Shown: piece after piece, positions 6,413 to 6,472 of the stretch
Layout of the letters: the number at the start of each line of letters is the position of its first letter
How positions within the stretch are numbered: the stretch's first letter is position 1
Assembly: GCA_009922885.1 (NCBI GenBank)
Contig: RFUP01000134.1
Span: 1-6,472, forward strand
Source: Paracoccaceae bacterium
GTDB lineage: Bacteria; Pseudomonadota; Alphaproteobacteria; Rhodobacterales; Rhodobacteraceae
DNA length: 6,472 nt
Direction: 5' to 3'
The notes under the pieces: generated by a model
What the model saw: only the letters and a program-made list of their open reading frames with translations
Database searches by the model: none
Told to the model about the DNA's origin: nothing
Translations under genes and position numbers: made by a program

Positions 6413-6419
6413 CTGAAAG

Positions 6420-6472
6420 ATGAAAGACGATCCGCTGTTCTACGTGGTCGCTGCCGCCTGCTTCGCCGTTGT
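6420..6472 (+). CDS. Start of a small membrane protein, probably HIG1-type twin-transmembrane protein (partial)
   Basis: Only 17 full codons are visible: M-K-D-D-P-L-F-Y-V-V-A-A-A-C-F-A-V, cut by the window end. An acidic start, then D-P-L-F-Y, then a hydrophobic helix is what I expect of the short (about 65-residue) alphaproteobacterial twin-transmembrane HIG1-domain proteins. Family members related to mitochondrial Rcf1 are linked to cytochrome c oxidase. The strong RBS at 6407-6412 supports a real gene. From memory, in Rhodobacterales this gene often follows an SDR gene and precedes a cob(I)alamin adenosyltransferase and the electron transfer flavoprotein genes; that neighbourhood lies beyond this window. 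Seventeen residues cannot prove the family. Confidence 0.6.
   Translation, partial: MKDDPLFYVVAAACFAV

Noticed and set aside
1..6472. Mobile element, CRISPR array, tRNA/rRNA, toxin-antitoxin or defence system
   Set aside because: I found no transposase or integrase, no regularly spaced repeats, no cloverleaf or rRNA signature, and no small gene pair. Nearly all the sequence is covered by conventional genes.

Overview
The window looks like ordinary chromosomal DNA from an alphaproteobacterium, most likely Rhodobacterales/Rhodobacteraceae. The grounds are high GC with strong G/C third-position preference, a topoisomerase IV subunit A of the alphaproteobacterial type, a short-chain dehydrogenase followed by the start of a HIG1-type twin-transmembrane protein gene, and a G6/C6 intergenic element that I remember as recurrent in Rhodobacteraceae genomes. 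The assignment rests on protein and motif recognition, not on a database search.

Layout. Positions 1-96 hold no gene I can support, only GC-rich inverted repeats. On the minus strand, 97-843 encodes a 248-residue lipoprotein of unknown function with a clear lipobox. Divergent from it across 120 bp is a complete cytochrome P450 (964-2340, plus). The P450 converges on parC (2415-4724, minus); the 74 bp between them carry a strong G6/C6 stem-loop terminator inside a compound repeat-like element. Divergent from parC across 186 bp with several inverted repeats is a probable three-gene plus-strand cluster: a membrane-anchored or exported bacterial SH3-domain protein (4911-5483), a classical SDR oxidoreductase (5519-6346), and the first 17 codons of a small membrane protein resembling HIG1/twin-transmembrane proteins (from 6420, cut by the window end).

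How the genes relate. ParC is the housekeeping topoisomerase IV A subunit; its ParE partner is not here. The P450 has all hallmark motifs, but no ferredoxin or ferredoxin reductase gene lies beside it, so its electron donor must be encoded elsewhere. The lipoprotein and the SH3 protein are both envelope proteins of unknown role. Nothing here forms a recognisable new multi-gene system: no defence genes, mobile elements, CRISPR array, RNA genes or biosynthetic cluster. The points most worth following up are the compound intergenic element at 2341-2414, the duplicated inverted repeats upstream of the SH3 gene, the naturally alanine-bearing quinolone-determining region of ParC, and the uncharacterised lipoprotein.
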